Notes: generated from the sequence alone by a model not told the origin. A stretch of 64,000 bases of DNA from Rhodovulum imhoffii (GCF_003046545.1 NZ_QAAA01000004.1:1-64000), one strand, 5' to 3'. Positions 8,726 to 18,907 are shown, counted from the stretch's first letter. Translations and numbers: made by a program.

Positions 8726-10434
8726 CAGAACAGGAAATACCTTTGCGTCATGGGAAGAGTACCGGCAGGCTGGCAGGTCAGAAGTTCACCGTCGGCCCGC
8801 ACCTCGTAGGTTTCCGGGTCCACCTCGATCTGCGGCGTCGCATCGTTGAGGACGAGGTCGGATTTACCGATGTCGCGCGTGTTGGCGACGGCCAGTGTCG
8901 TCTTGGACAGCCCGAGTTCATGGCCGATCCCGGCCTCTTGCGCGGCCGCGGAAACGAAGGTGACGGCGGAGTGTTCCACCGATCGCCCATAGGCACCGAA
9001 CATGGGCCGGGAACTGACCGGCTGAGGTGTCGGGATCGAGGCGTTCGGATCCCCCATCTGTGCCATGACGATCGTGCCGCCCAGCAGGACCATATCCGGC
9101 TTCACGCCGAAGAAGGCCGGAGTCCACAGGACAAGATCGGCGCGTTTCCCTTCCGTGATGCTGCCGATTTCATGCCCGATTCCGTGGGCGATGGCGGGGT
9201 TGATCGTGTATTTCGCAATATAGCGGCGGACGCGGAAATTATCGTTGGAGCCGGTTTCCTCCGGTAACCGCCCGCGCTGTCTTTTCATTTTGTCGGCGGT
9301 CTGCCAGGTGCGGATCAGGACTTCGCCAACACGGCCCATCGCCTGGCTGTCGCTCGCGATGATCGAGAATGCTCCCATGTCGTGCAGGATATCCTCGGCG
9401 GCGATGGTTTCGCGACGGATGCGGCTTTCGGCAAAGGCCACGTCCTCGGGGATCGACTTGTCGAGGTGATGACAGACCATGAGCATGTCGAGATGTTCCT
9501 CGACCGTGTTCACGGTGAAGGGGCGGGTGGGGTTGGTCGAGGACGGCAGCACATTGGAGGCGCCGCAGATCCTGATGATGTCCGGCGCGTGGCCGCCGCC
9601 TGCGCCCTCGGTGTGAAAGGCGTGGATGGTCCGCCCTTTCATGGCGGCCATCGTGTTCTCCACGAAGCCGCTTTCGTTCAGCGTGTCGGTATGAATCATC
9701 ACCTGCACGTCCATGTCATCGGCCACCGACAGGCAGCAGTCGATGGCGGCGGGCGTGGTGCCCCAATCCTCGTGCAGTTTCAGAGCACAGGCCCCGGCCC
9801 TGACCTGTTCTTCCAGCGCGGCGGGCAGGCTGGCGTTGCCTTTGCCCGCAAAGGCAAGGTTCATCGGAAAGGCATCCGCCGCCTGCAACATCCGGCCGAT
9901 ATGCCACGGCCCCGGTGTGCAGGTGGTTGCCAGCGTGCCATGGGCCGGGCCGGTGCCGCCCCCCAGCATGGTTGTCAGCCCGGAATGCAGCGCATGCTCG
10001 ATCTGTTGTGGGCAGATGAAATGAATGTGGCTGTCGAAACCGCCCGCGGTCAGGATACGCCCCTCACCGGCGATCACTTCGGTTCCGGGACCGATCACGA
10101 TATCCACGCCGGGTTGCGTGTCCGGGTTCCCGGCCTTGCCGATCCTGGCTATGCGTCCGTCTCGCAGCCCGATATCGGCCTTGTAGATTCCGGTATGATC
10201 CACGATCAGCCCGTTGGTGATGACAGTGTCCACGGCCCCGTCGGCCCGCGTGGCCTGGGACTGCCCCATGCCGTCGCGGATTACCTTGCCGCCGCCGAAC
10301 TTGACCTCTTCGCCATAGGTGGTGAGATCGTGTTCGACCTCGATGATCAGATCCGTGTCGGCCAGCCGCACCTTGTCGCCCGTGGTGGGCCCGAACATCG
10401 AGGCGTAATCGCCGCGCTTGATTTTGGCCGGCAT
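8725..10434 (-). CDS. ureC: Urease alpha (catalytic) subunit UreC
   Basis: 569 residues, the standard length. Active-site residues are all visible: HIHF (nickel ligands), the carbamylated lysine in ALKLHEDWG, the histidines in MIHTDTLNE and [14 protein letters not shown], the flap cysteine in MLMVCHHLD, and the aspartate ligand in [11 protein letters not shown]. It hydrolyses urea to ammonia and carbamate in the cytoplasm. The ATG at 10434 touches the last base of ureB. The enzyme should be functional, given the complete set of assembly genes around it. Confidence 0.97.
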   Translation of the reverse strand: MPAKIKRGDYASMFGPTTGDKVRLADTDLIIEVEHDLTTYGEEVKFGGGKVIRDGMGQSQATRADGAVDTVITNGLIVDHTGIYKADIGLRDGRIARIGKAGNPDTQPGVDIVIGPGTEVIAGEGRILTAGGFDSHIHFICPQQIEHALHSGLTTMLGGGTGPAHGTLATTCTPGPWHIGRMLQAADAFPMNLAFAGKGNASLPAALEEQVRAGACALKLHEDWGTTPAAIDCCLSVADDMDVQVMIHTDTLNESGFVENTMAAMKGRTIHAFHTEGAGGGHAPDIIRICGASNVLPSSTNPTRPFTVNTVEEHLDMLMVCHHLDKSIPEDVAFAESRIRRETIAAEDILHDMGAFSIIASDSQAMGRVGEVLIRTWQTADKMKRQRGRLPEETGSNDNFRVRRYIAKYTINPAIAHGIGHEIGSITEGKRADLVLWTPAFFGVKPDMVLLGGTIVMAQMGDPNASIPTPQPVSSRPMFGAYGRSVEHSAVTFVSAAAQEAGIGHELGLSKTTLAVANTRDIGKSDLVLNDATPQIEVDPETYEVRADGELLTCQPAGTLPMTQRYFLF

Positions 10435-10739
10435 CACAGATTTCCCATTACGTGCCGATTGAACCCGTAAACCCGCCGCGCTCCGGAGAGAGGGATCAGG
10501 GGGACTTCGCGCCGCTGCCCTGGTTCGAAACGGATGGCGGTTCCGGCGGGAATGTCGAGCCGCATCCCCCGCGCCGTGTCGCGGTCGAAGTCGAGGGCGC
10601 TGTTGGCCTCGGCAAAATGATAATGGCTGCCCACCTGGACCGGGCGGTCGCCGGTATTGGCGACCATCAGCGTCGTCACCTCCGCCCCCTCGTTGAGCGT
10701 GAGGCTGCCCCCGGCCGGGAAAATTTCTCCGGGGATCAT
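10434..10739 (-). CDS. ureB: Urease beta subunit UreB
   Basis: 101 residues starting MIPGEIFPA, the usual beta-subunit opening. The family block [18 protein letters not shown] is followed by [17 protein letters not shown]. It is separate from the gamma subunit, the arrangement typical of most bacteria. Its ATG overlaps the stop of a small preceding gene (ATGA), and its stop overlaps the ureC start. Confidence 0.96.
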   Translation of the reverse strand: MIPGEIFPAGGSLTLNEGAEVTTLMVANTGDRPVQVGSHYHFAEANSALDFDRDTARGMRLDIPAGTAIRFEPGQRREVPLIPLSGARRVYGFNRHVMGNL

Positions 10740-10882
10740 TTGCGCACCGCCAATATGACGGCTCCGGCAAGCGCCAGGAACGAGAGCAATATCCAGGTTT
10801 CACTGCCATGGGGGTGAAGATGACCCCCATCATGCGCAAGAACCGGTGACGCCAGAATGGAAAACGGCAGAACGTATCGCAT
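10736..10882 (-). CDS. Small His-rich membrane protein inside the urease operon (48 aa)
   Basis: ATG at 10882 opens 48 codons between ureA and ureB. The product has an N-terminal signal-like segment ([16 protein letters not shown]), then [14 protein letters not shown] with four histidines in nine residues, then one hydrophobic helix (about residues 29-46) ending in VRK. Gene spacing is operon-like: 14 bases after ureA, and ATGA overlap with ureB; GAAGG sits before the start. The predicted topology puts the histidines on the periplasmic side. Nickel binding or handling is a guess from the histidines and the context. I do not recognise a named family. Confidence 0.75.
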   Translation of the reverse strand: MRYVLPFSILASPVLAHDGGHLHPHGSETWILLSFLALAGAVILAVRK

Positions 10883-10896
10883 TGAAGGTCTCCTTG

Positions 10897-11199
10897 TCAG
10901 CGGATCGGGTTGTGGACGGTGACCAGTTTGGTGCCGTCGGGAAAGGTAGCCTCAACCTGTACTTCGGGGATCATGTCGGGCACCCCGTCCATGCAGTCCT
11001 CACGGGTCAGCACGGTGGCGCCGGCTTCCATCATTTCGGCGACCGAACGACCGTCGCGAGCCCCTTCGACCACCGCATCGGTAATCAAGGCGATGGCTTC
11101 GGGGTGGTTCAGCTTGACCCCGCGGGCGCGCCGCCTGCGGGCGATCTCGGCGGCCATCGCCACCAGAAGCTTGTCTGTTTCTCTTGGAGTCAGGCGCAT
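10897..11199 (-). CDS. ureA: Urease gamma subunit UreA
   Basis: 100 residues, the usual length. It opens [20 protein letters not shown] and continues with [24 protein letters not shown], both strongly diagnostic. It forms the urease trimer-of-trimers with UreB and UreC. It starts one base after the ureD stop. Confidence 0.97.
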   Translation of the reverse strand: MRLTPRETDKLLVAMAAEIARRRRARGVKLNHPEAIALITDAVVEGARDGRSVAEMMEAGATVLTREDCMDGVPDMIPEVQVEATFPDGTKLVTVHNPIR

Positions 11200-11200
11200 C

Positions 11201-12133
11201 TCATATCATCCATGGTCTGGGGAGGTCGGAGCTGCTCAGGCGTATCAGAAGCGGCACCAGCGCAAGGCGCAGCGCGTGGCTGTCGGGGGCCAGAAGCCGC
11301 AGGAACAGCACATCGCTTCGGAGCAGACTGGCGCCCGCGGTTTCGGGCAGGGCCGCACGAATGCGAGGCAATTGCGTCTCGGCATCGGGCGCGCTGTAGA
11401 GAAGCGTCGCCATCGCGCCGGCGCCATCGGCGATTGCGGCGCGGGCCAGCCGTGCAGCGATATCGCCTTCGAGCATCATTGCGTCCAGAAACAGAAGGTT
11501 TCCGTTGCGCCGCAGCTCGATCCGGTCGCTGAAATTTCCACATGTCAGGCGCTCCCCCATTGCGGCGCGCCCAAAGACAAGCGGTTCTGCCATCACGAGC
11601 GTCGCGTCCTCCGCCATCTCGATGCACAGTCGCCGCCTTATGGCGCAGCCCCGGAACAGGATCGTTTCCTGCGGCAGCCAGTTGATCCGTGCGCCATGCT
11701 CTATGGCCAGGCGATTGCAAATCCGGCCGGTCTCGCCGGATTTGGCGCGATAGGCGCGTTCGCAAGCTTGCGTGGTCAGGGTGAGGGTCGTGCCTGCCGC
11801 GGCACAGGCGTCAAGCGCAAAGCTGTCGCCCCCCGTCACTCCGCCGGCCGTGTTCACGATCATCGCTTGCATTCCGGGGCCCGGAGCCTTCGGGAAAAGA
11901 CATTTCAGGGAGCCGGACTGGTAGAGCCGGTCCAGAACGCTGCGGCCGCCGCTGTGTTTCGAGGAAAGCACAACCCGGCCCTGCGCACGGGGCTGAACCG
12001 GGCAAACAGAAGCAGACAAGGGGTGTGCGGTACGTGTTATGGCGCGGTCCTCGGTGTGTTTCGTGGTGTCACCGTTTTGGCAGGGCCGCCGATCCGCACC
12101 AGAGAAAAGCGTGGGCAGCCATGATCGGCACAC
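11201..12133 (-). CDS. ureD: Urease accessory protein UreD (UreH)
   Basis: The conserved UreD region starts near [17 protein letters not shown] and includes [31 protein letters not shown], and [11 protein letters not shown]. UreD binds apourease and recruits UreF and UreG. The 5' end is uncertain. The GTG at 12133 gives 310 residues, but the first ~38 look unlike the family, and a TTG at 12019 would start just before the conserved part. It is the first gene of the minus-strand urease operon, divergent from urtA. Confidence 0.88.
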   Translation of the reverse strand: MCRSWLPTLFSGADRRPCQNGDTTKHTEDRAITRTAHPLSASVCPVQPRAQGRVVLSSKHSGGRSVLDRLYQSGSLKCLFPKAPGPGMQAMIVNTAGGVTGGDSFALDACAAAGTTLTLTTQACERAYRAKSGETGRICNRLAIEHGARINWLPQETILFRGCAIRRRLCIEMAEDATLVMAEPLVFGRAAMGERLTCGNFSDRIELRRNGNLLFLDAMMLEGDIAARLARAAIADGAGAMATLLYSAPDAETQLPRIRAALPETAGASLLRSDVLFLRLLAPDSHALRLALVPLLIRLSSSDLPRPWMI

Positions 12134-12422
12134 CGTGCTGCCCGAAAAACGGGCGTTTGCCCGTGCAGATGGTCATTCTTTTGGCGATTTGGCCGAATCC
12201 ACGACCTGTCCGATGTTTCGCAATGGACCGGATTGCTGCGATGCGGCCCCAATACGGTTGCCTGACCGGCCCTGGAAACTGGCTGAAAGGGTGTGTGACG
12301 ACCGGAAGAAGTTGTGCTCTGACCCGGCCGCCACACGGTTGCAACACGAAGCTGCAGGGAAGTGGTATGGAATTCGATCGCCTCAGGCAAGGAATTCGCC
12401 CTTTCCCGATGAGGATGTACAA
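12134..12422. promoter_or_regulatory. Divergent control region between ureD and urtA
   Basis: A 289-base region separates the urease operon from the urea ABC transporter operon and must hold both promoters. I looked for a sigma54 (TGGCAC-N5-TTGC) match, since these genes are often nitrogen-controlled, and saw no convincing one. A GAGGA at about 12410 serves as the urtA ribosome binding site. No coding sequence is supported here. Confidence 0.45.
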
Positions 12423-13703
12423 ATGAAAGTTCTGAATTCCATGTTTGCCGCCACCGTTGCGGCTTCGGCCTTCGCCATGCCGGCCTTCGCCGCCGATTGC
12501 CCGATCAGGGTGGGTGTGTTGCATTCGTTGTCGGGCACCATGGCGATTTCCGAAACCACGCTGAAAGACACCCTGCTGATGCTGGTCGAGGAACAGAATG
12601 CCAAAGGCGGTGTTCTGGGCTGCGAGCTTGAGGCCGTTGTCGTGGATCCGGCATCGGATTGGCCGCTGTTCGCGGAAAAGGCGCGTGAGCTTCTGACCGT
12701 ACACGAGGTCGACGTGATCTTCGGCAACTGGACCAGCGTAAGCCGCAAGTCAGTTCTGCCGGTGATCGAGGAGTTGAACGGGCTGCTCTTCTACCCTGTT
12801 CAGTACGAGGGGGAGGAATCGTCCCGGAACGTGTTCTATACCGGTGCCGCACCGAACCAGCAGGCGATCCCGGCCACGGATTACTTCCTTGAAGAGCTGG
12901 GCGTGGAAAAGTTTGCCCTTCTGGGCACCGATTACGTCTACCCGCGGACCACCAACAACATTTTGCAAGCCTATCTTCAGGACAAGGGCATCGCGGCAGA
13001 GGATATCTTCGTCAATTACACGCCTTTCGGACACAGCGACTGGTCCAAGATCGTTGCCGATGTGGTGGCATTGGGCGCGGATGGCAAGAAAGTCGGGGTG
13101 ATCTCGACCATCAACGGCGATGCGAACATAGGTTTTTACAAGGAACTTGCCGCCGCCGGAATTTCCGCCGACGACATTCCCGTCGTGGCCTTCTCCGTCG
13201 GGGAAGAGGAACTTTCGGGGCTCGACACCTCGAATCTCGTCGGCCATCTGGCGGCGTGGAACTATTTCCAGTCGGCCGGGGGCGAGGCGAACGAAGCCTT
13301 TATCGCCGCATGGAAGGCCAGAATGGGGGAAGATCGTGTCACCAATGACCCGATGGAGGCCCATTACATTGGTTTCAACATGTGGGTGAATGCGGCCACC
13401 GCTGCCGGAAGTACCGATGTGGATGCCGTCCGGGCGGCGATGTACGGGCAGGAGTTTCCGAACCTGACCGGCGGCACCGCGGTCATGCTGCCCAATCACC
13501 ATCTGTCCAAGCCGGTTCTGATTGGCGAGATCCAGGAGGACGGGCAGTTCGATGTCATCTACCAGACCGCCGAAGTGCCCGGCGACGCCTGGACCGATCA
13601 CCTGCCGGAATCGGCCGTGCTGAAATCCGACTGGCAGACACTTGGGTGCGGGATGTACAACACCCAGACCCAGACCTGTGTTCAGACGCTGTCAAACTAC
13701 TGA
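12423..13703 (+). CDS. urtA: Urea ABC transporter substrate-binding protein UrtA
   Basis: 426 residues with a signal peptide (about 1-23, cut after PAFA). The mature protein starts ADCPIRVGVLHSLSGTMAISE, the standard UrtA opening. Further family blocks are YPVQYEGEESSRNVFYTGAAPNQQ and SVGEEELSGLDTSNLVGHLAAWNY. It binds urea (or short amides) in the periplasm for the UrtBCDE importer. An in-frame extension upstream is rejected because the signal peptide begins at ATG 12423. Confidence 0.94.
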   Translation: MKVLNSMFAATVAASAFAMPAFAADCPIRVGVLHSLSGTMAISETTLKDTLLMLVEEQNAKGGVLGCELEAVVVDPASDWPLFAEKARELLTVHEVDVIFGNWTSVSRKSVLPVIEELNGLLFYPVQYEGEESSRNVFYTGAAPNQQAIPATDYFLEELGVEKFALLGTDYVYPRTTNNILQAYLQDKGIAAEDIFVNYTPFGHSDWSKIVADVVALGADGKKVGVISTINGDANIGFYKELAAAGISADDIPVVAFSVGEEELSGLDTSNLVGHLAAWNYFQSAGGEANEAFIAAWKARMGEDRVTNDPMEAHYIGFNMWVNAATAAGSTDVDAVRAAMYGQEFPNLTGGTAVMLPNHHLSKPVLIGEIQEDGQFDVIYQTAEVPGDAWTDHLPESAVLKSDWQTLGCGMYNTQTQTCVQTLSNY

Positions 13704-13759
13704 TCGCGCGGCAACAGTGTGAGGTGCCCCGTGCACCTCACCAGTCATGGGAACCGGAC

Positions 13760-15724
13760 ATGGTACGCATTTTTCTGGCGGCGCTGGTTGTTGCCGCCCT
13801 CTCTTTCGCCGCGCCGGCGCGGGCACAGGACGCGCCCATGCAGGCGGTTTTGCAAGCCCATGCAGAGCTGATCGTGAAGAGTTCGCGCAAGGCGATCGGT
13901 CCGGCCATCGACGCGGTCGCCGACAGCGGCCTGGCCCAGACCCAGGATGTACTCCAGACATGGCAAGCCAAGCGGATGTGGCAGCGCAAGGCTGACGGGG
14001 TATTCTTTCGCGGCGAAGAGATCGACGCGAAGACCAGCCGCCTGTACGATTTCGATACCGGCGCGGATGTTGGCATCTTTGCCAATTCCGACTTGAAACA
14101 GGTCAAGCCGAACAGTGGCGTCCGCGCCATGCTGGGGGCGGCGCTGGTGCGGTTCCAGTTGCGCGATCCCGACCCGAGCCGCCGCGCAGAGGCATTGGCG
14201 GCGATCGAACGCGCCCCGTCCCGGCAGGCGCTGGCCCCGTTGCGCGCCGCCATCGGCGATGAGACGGACCCGGCCCTGAAAGCCCGCAAGGTCCGTGCGG
14301 AACGGTTGCTCACGATCGCTTTCGATGACGATGACGCGATACGTGTTGCCGCGATCCGCGACATGGGGGGAGATCTTGGTGTCGATTTGCGTGCCACGCT
14401 GAATCCGCTTGTGGCAACCGATCTTCGTGTGTTCGCGGGGGGGGACCTGCCCGGCGGACTGAATATCGCCAGGCATGTTGCCCCCGGCGACGAAACGCTT
14501 CCGCGGGATACCGCCTATGACATGCTGGTTGCCGCGTCGCTGGCGCCGGCACGAATTACGGCAGAGGAAATCCGGGCCTCGCTGGCGCGCCATATCGACG
14601 GCGGCTACGTGGCCGGAGTGCCCGTGGCGCAACTGAACGCCGACGCCGCCCGGCTGCGGGCCTATGACGGACTGGTCGCTCAGGGGCTTGTCCCGGCCCG
14701 AGTCAATGACGCCGATATCGACGGGGCGCTGGCATCGCATCGGTTCGCGGAGGTTTTTGCCGAACCCTCCCCCGCCGTGACCGGCGCCGCGCGCGCCGCC
14801 CTTGGCCAGATCGAAACCAGGGTCTCTGCAAACCAGATTCTGGACCTGACGCTGGACGCTTTGTCACTGGCCTCGATCTATTTTCTCGCCGCCATCGGAC
14901 TGGCCATCACTTTCGGTGTGATGGGTGTGATCAACATGGCCCATGGGGAGTTCATCATGATGGGCGCCTATACCGGATTTGTCGTTCAGCAGATGATCCC
15001 GAACCATACGGTTTCGATCCTGGTCGCGATTCCGCTGGCTTTCGCGGTGACTTTTGCGGCAGGGGTGGTCATGGAGCGGTTGGTGATACGCTGGCTCTAC
15101 AACCGCCCGCTGGAAACCCTTCTGGCGACCTTCGGCATTTCCATCGCCCTGCAACAACTGGCAAAAAACATTTTCGGGACGCAGGCCCGGCCACTGACCG
15201 CGCCCGCCTGGCTCGACGGGGCATGGGTGCTGAACGATATCGTTTCGATCAGCTATATCAGGATCGCGATCGCCGTTCTGGCACTGATATTCCTGGGGGT
15301 CTTCCTGATCGTCATAAAGCGCACCCGCCTGGGTCTGGAAATCCGTGCGGTGACGCAGAACCGGCGCATGGCGGCCAGCATGGGAATCAATCCCGACCGG
15401 GTCAACGTGCTGACATTCGGCCTGGGTTCGGGGATCGCGGGTGTCGCGGGTGTTGCCATCGGGCTTTTTGCCAAGGTCACGTCGGAACTCGGCGGCGACT
15501 ATATCGTGCAAAGCTTCATGACCGTCGTTGTCGGGGGGGTCGGAAATATCTGGGGCACGCTTGCCGGAGCGACCATGATCGGGTTCCTGCAAAAAGGGAT
15601 CGAATGGTTCAACCCGTCCAACACGCTGGCCGCCCAGACCTACATGATCGCCTTCATCATTCTCTTCATCCAGTTCCGGCCCCGCGGCATTGTCGCGCTC
15701 AGGGGCCGTGCCGCAGGGGACTGA
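13760..15724 (+). CDS. urtB: Urea ABC transporter permease UrtB
   Basis: 654 residues, longer than a plain LivH-type permease because of an N-terminal extension of about 350 residues that begins with a signal peptide (cut after APARA). The extension, largely soluble and repeat-like in helical content, is a known feature of UrtB. The membrane part (about 365-654) has ITFGVMGVINMAHGEFIMMGAY, RAVTQNRRMAASMGINPDRVN and a conserved end with FRPRGIVALRGR. It pairs with UrtC to form the membrane channel. Confidence 0.93.
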   Translation: MVRIFLAALVVAALSFAAPARAQDAPMQAVLQAHAELIVKSSRKAIGPAIDAVADSGLAQTQDVLQTWQAKRMWQRKADGVFFRGEEIDAKTSRLYDFDTGADVGIFANSDLKQVKPNSGVRAMLGAALVRFQLRDPDPSRRAEALAAIERAPSRQALAPLRAAIGDETDPALKARKVRAERLLTIAFDDDDAIRVAAIRDMGGDLGVDLRATLNPLVATDLRVFAGGDLPGGLNIARHVAPGDETLPRDTAYDMLVAASLAPARITAEEIRASLARHIDGGYVAGVPVAQLNADAARLRAYDGLVAQGLVPARVNDADIDGALASHRFAEVFAEPSPAVTGAARAALGQIETRVSANQILDLTLDALSLASIYFLAAIGLAITFGVMGVINMAHGEFIMMGAYTGFVVQQMIPNHTVSILVAIPLAFAVTFAAGVVMERLVIRWLYNRPLETLLATFGISIALQQLAKNIFGTQARPLTAPAWLDGAWVLNDIVSISYIRIAIAVLALIFLGVFLIVIKRTRLGLEIRAVTQNRRMAASMGINPDRVNVLTFGLGSGIAGVAGVAIGLFAKVTSELGGDYIVQSFMTVVVGGVGNIWGTLAGATMIGFLQKGIEWFNPSNTLAAQTYMIAFIILFIQFRPRGIVALRGRAAGD

Positions 15725-15728
15725 ACCC

Positions 15729-16952
15729 ATGAGCTTTGCCGCACGAAACCCATCGGTCCTGATCTTTCTGTCCGTTCTGGCGCTGTTCACGTTACTTGTG
15801 ACGGTCATGTCGGAGGCCATCGGGACGGGTCTGGTTTCGACATCTTTCGTCAAGATATTGGGCAAGACACTGTGTCTGGCGCTGGTTGCGGTCGCGATGG
15901 ACCTGGTCTGGGGCTATACGGGGATCCTCAGCCTCGGGCATTTCGCCTTTTTCGGACTGGGCGGTTACATGATCGGCATGTGGCTCATGTATGAGCGCAC
16001 GCACGAGATCGCGGCAGCGGCCTTGGCCGAAGGCCCCATCCCCCCCACCGAGGCCGAGATTACCGCCGCCATCGGCAACCAGATTTTCGGCGTTGTCGGT
16101 TCAAGCGACTTTCCCCCCGTCTGGGCCTTTGCCGACAGCCTGACACTACAACTGGCGCTGGTCGTGATGGCGCCGGGGCTGCTGGCGCTGATCTTCGGGT
16201 GGCTGGCTTTTCGCAGCCGTGTCACCGGGGTTTACCTGTCGATCCTGACACAGGCGATGACACTGGCCCTGGCGCTGTACCTGTTCCAGAACGACAGCGG
16301 TCTGCGGGGCAACAACGGGCTTAGCGGGTTGCAGAACCTTCCTGGCGTCGACGCCCCGCAATCGCATGTCTCGCTTTGGTTTTTCTGGGCCTCCGCGCTG
16401 GCGCTGGGGGTGGGATACGTGTTCGCGGCGTGGCTGGTCGGCGGCAAGTTCGGCTCGGTCATGCGCGGCATCCGGGATAACGAGGCGCGCGTGCGTTTCC
16501 TTGGGTATTCGGTCGAAAGTTACAAGCTGGTCGTCTTTACCCTGACGGCGATGATCGCCGGCATTGCCGGTGCGCTCTATTATCCGCAGGCGGGCATCAT
16601 CAACCCGGCCGAGATCGCCCCGATCGCCTCGATCTACCTTGCGGTCTGGGTCGCGATCGGGGGGCGGGGGCGGCTCTACGGCGCGGTCATTGGCGCGGTG
16701 TTCGTCAGTCTTGTTTCCAGTTGGTTTACCGGCGGGCAGGCCCCGGATGTACCCCTTGGGTTTTATACCGTCAAATGGGTCGACTGGTGGCTTGTCGTGC
16801 TGGGTCTGTCGTTTGTCCTGGTTACACTTTTCGCCCCCAGGGGAATCGGCGGGCTGTTCGACCTGGTCACCGAACGCCAACCCCCCGAGCGTCACGGAGC
16901 GAATCTTGGCCCCGATGCGGGCAGCCTGCGTGAAAAGGAGGCCAGTCAATGA
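15729..16952 (+). CDS. urtC: Urea ABC transporter permease UrtC
   Basis: 407 residues, LivM-type permease with many hydrophobic segments. Signatures include MDLVWGYTGILSLGHFAFFGLGGY and QNDSGLRGNNGLSGLQ, followed by MRGIRDNEARVRFLGYSVESYKL. The ATG at 15729 follows the urtB stop by four bases. The stop overlaps the urtD start (ATGA). Confidence 0.93.
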   Translation: MSFAARNPSVLIFLSVLALFTLLVTVMSEAIGTGLVSTSFVKILGKTLCLALVAVAMDLVWGYTGILSLGHFAFFGLGGYMIGMWLMYERTHEIAAAALAEGPIPPTEAEITAAIGNQIFGVVGSSDFPPVWAFADSLTLQLALVVMAPGLLALIFGWLAFRSRVTGVYLSILTQAMTLALALYLFQNDSGLRGNNGLSGLQNLPGVDAPQSHVSLWFFWASALALGVGYVFAAWLVGGKFGSVMRGIRDNEARVRFLGYSVESYKLVVFTLTAMIAGIAGALYYPQAGIINPAEIAPIASIYLAVWVAIGGRGRLYGAVIGAVFVSLVSSWFTGGQAPDVPLGFYTVKWVDWWLVVLGLSFVLVTLFAPRGIGGLFDLVTERQPPERHGANLGPDAGSLREKEASQ

Positions 16953-17689
16953 GCACCCTGCTGGAAGTCTCGGGTGTGTCTGTCACCTTCGACGGGTTCA
17001 AGGCGATCAATAACCTGTCCTTCAGTATTGGCCATGCAGAGCTGCGCGCGATCATCGGACCCAACGGTGCGGGAAAGACCACTTTCATGGACATCGTCAC
17101 CGGGAAAACCAGGCCCGACGAGGGCCGCATTGTCTGGGGCGGCAAAAGCCGGTCTCTTCTGAACATGTCCGAGGCGCGGATCGCCTGCGAAGGGATCGGC
17201 CGCAAGTTTCAGAAACCGACAGTGTTCGAGGACCAGAGCGTGCAGGAAAACCTTCTGATGGCGCTTAAGAAGGACCGTGGGCCGTTGGCGGTTTTGTTTT
17301 ACCGTCCGCAGGCCGCGGATCTGGAGCGTGTCCGGGCCCTTGCGGAGGAAATCGGCCTTGCGGATCAGTTGTACCGTAAATCCGGAGAGCTCAGCCACGG
17401 AGAAAAACAATGGCTGGAAATCGGCATGCTGCTGGCACAGGAGCCACGGCTGTTGCTGGTCGATGAACCGGCGGCCGGGATGACTTCATCGGAGCGTGAG
17501 CACACGACCGCCCTTCTGATCGAGGCGGCAAAAACCCGTGCTGTTGTGGTGGTCGAACATGACATGGAATTCATCCGCCGGCTGAATTGTCGTGTGACGG
17601 TACTTCATGAGGGGGCGGTCCTGGCGGAAGGGTCCCTGGACCACGTGACCAGGAACCAGGATGTAATCGACGTTTATCTGGGACGGTGA
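16949..17689 (+). CDS. urtD: Urea ABC transporter ATPase UrtD
   Basis: 246 residues. Walker A is GPNGAGKT near residue 38, the ABC signature is LSHGEKQWLEIGMLL (variant of LSGGQ), and Walker B ends in LLLVDEPAAGM. The Q-loop region reads IGRKFQKPTVFEDQSVQENL. It is the LivG-type ATPase of the urea importer and would act in the cytoplasm with UrtE. Confidence 0.94.
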   Translation: MSTLLEVSGVSVTFDGFKAINNLSFSIGHAELRAIIGPNGAGKTTFMDIVTGKTRPDEGRIVWGGKSRSLLNMSEARIACEGIGRKFQKPTVFEDQSVQENLLMALKKDRGPLAVLFYRPQAADLERVRALAEEIGLADQLYRKSGELSHGEKQWLEIGMLLAQEPRLLLVDEPAAGMTSSEREHTTALLIEAAKTRAVVVVEHDMEFIRRLNCRVTVLHEGAVLAEGSLDHVTRNQDVIDVYLGR

Positions 17690-17690
17690 G

Positions 17691-18386
17691 ATGTTGAAGG
17701 TAACAGACCTGACCTTGCATTATGGGCATTCGCGGATATTGCACGGGATCTCCATGGAGGCTCGTGCCGGGCGGGTGACCTGTGTCATGGGGACAAACGG
17801 TGTCGGAAAGACCAGCCTGATGAAGGCGATTTCGGGGACCCATCCGCGCTCGGGCGGGGGCGTGTCGCTGCAAGGCGAAGACCTTCCCCCGGTGCCCGCG
17901 CACCTGCTGGCCCGGCGCGGCATCGCGTATGTGCCCCAGGGGCGTGAGATATTTCCCCTTTTGACCGTGCGCGAAAACCTGGAAACCGCCTTCAGTTGCC
18001 TGCCGCGTTCCGAGAGGTTCGTGCCCGACGAAATCTATCGCCTGTTCCCGGTCCTGCGCCAGATGCAGTCCCGCCGGGGGGGCGATTTATCCGGCGGGCA
18101 GCAGCAGCAACTGGCCATCGCCCGCGCTCTGATGACCCGGCCGAAACTGCTCTTGCTGGATGAGCCGACGGAGGGTATCCAGCCCAATATCATTCAGCAG
18201 ATCGGTGAGGTGATCGACCAGCTTCGGGTGCGTGGCGATATGGCGATCATTCTTGTCGAGCAGTTCTTCGAGTTCGCTTATGGCCTGGGCGACGATTTCG
18301 TCGTTCTGCGCCGGGGCGAGGTCACGCTGTCCGGGGCAAAAGCCGATGTGGCGAAGGCCGACCTGTTGCGGGGCGTGACGGTTTGA
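17691..18386 (+). CDS. urtE: Urea ABC transporter ATPase UrtE
   Basis: 231 residues, LivF-type ATPase. Walker A is GTNGVGKT, where N precedes GVGKT instead of the more common NGAGKT. The signature is DLSGGQQQQLAIARAL and Walker B is LLLLDEPTEGIQPN. It begins one base after urtD and closes the urt operon, just before a strong hairpin. Confidence 0.94.
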   Translation: MLKVTDLTLHYGHSRILHGISMEARAGRVTCVMGTNGVGKTSLMKAISGTHPRSGGGVSLQGEDLPPVPAHLLARRGIAYVPQGREIFPLLTVRENLETAFSCLPRSERFVPDEIYRLFPVLRQMQSRRGGDLSGGQQQQLAIARALMTRPKLLLLDEPTEGIQPNIIQQIGEVIDQLRVRGDMAIILVEQFFEFAYGLGDDFVVLRRGEVTLSGAKADVAKADLLRGVTV

Positions 18387-18404
18387 AACCGTGAAGAAAA
18401 TGCG

Positions 18405-18428
18405 AAAGGCTGCCGGAAGGCAGCCTTT
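18405..18428. terminator. Hairpin between urtE and the DUF2853 gene
   Basis: A perfect 10-bp stem (AAAGGCTGCC / GGCAGCCTTT) with a GGAA loop lies between two convergent genes. The stem ends in T-rich bases on both strands, so it probably terminates both the urt operon and the minus-strand DUF2853 gene. Confidence 0.75.
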
Positions 18429-18449
18429 GATGCCGATGCAGCGGCGGAT

Positions 18450-18791
18450 TCAGGCGTAAGCCGCCTCTTTGCCGAAATGCTTGACCAACATGTAATAGAC
18501 GACGACACGGTACTTGTTCCGCTCTGACCGGCCATAGGTGTCGATGACCTTGTTGATGGCCTGCATCAATTCGGGTCCGTCGCGCAGGCCGAGCTTCTTG
18601 ATAAGGAAGTTGTTCTTGACCGTTTCCAGTTCGCTGGGCTGGGTGGCGGCGACGGTGGCGGCGTCGGCGTTGTAGATCGAGGGCCCGCAGCCGATGGTGA
18701 CCTTGGTCAGTAGTTCCATGTCCGGCTGCATGCCGCACTTGGTTTTCAGATCGCTGGCATATTGCGCGATAAGATCGTCACGTTTTCCCAT
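18450..18791 (-). CDS. DUF2853 family protein
   Basis: 113 residues starting MGKRDDLIAQYASDLKTKCG. The composition and blocks (VTIGCGPSIYNADAATVA, NNFLIKKLGLRDGP, IDTYGRSERNKYRVVVYYML) match the DUF2853 family of small cytoplasmic proteins of unknown function. GACGGGGAATG surrounds the chosen start at 18791; a longer frame to 18905 lacks family similarity. The gene stands alone between two terminators. Confidence 0.8.
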   Translation of the reverse strand: MGKRDDLIAQYASDLKTKCGMQPDMELLTKVTIGCGPSIYNADAATVAATQPSELETVKNNFLIKKLGLRDGPELMQAINKVIDTYGRSERNKYRVVVYYMLVKHFGKEAAYA

Positions 18792-18907
18792 TCCCCGTCT
18801 CCCTTTGGTGATGTCACAACACTGCCCGCCGGTGGCGGGAAAAGTGAAAAACAGGTTAACGGGCTGGCAGGGGCGGGCAAGCAGTTTTTTGTCCGTGCCG
18901 GACATGT

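Noticed and set aside
8725-10839. 704-residue extended UreC
   Set aside because: The standard UreC start is ATG 10434; the extension reads through ureB in the wrong frame.
12039-12422. N-terminal extension of UrtA upstream of 12423
   Set aside because: A normal signal peptide begins at ATG 12423 with a ribosome binding site; the upstream residues would precede it.
12134-12422. Sigma54 promoter for the urea genes
   Set aside because: I looked for TGGCAC-N5-TTGC on both strands and found no convincing match.
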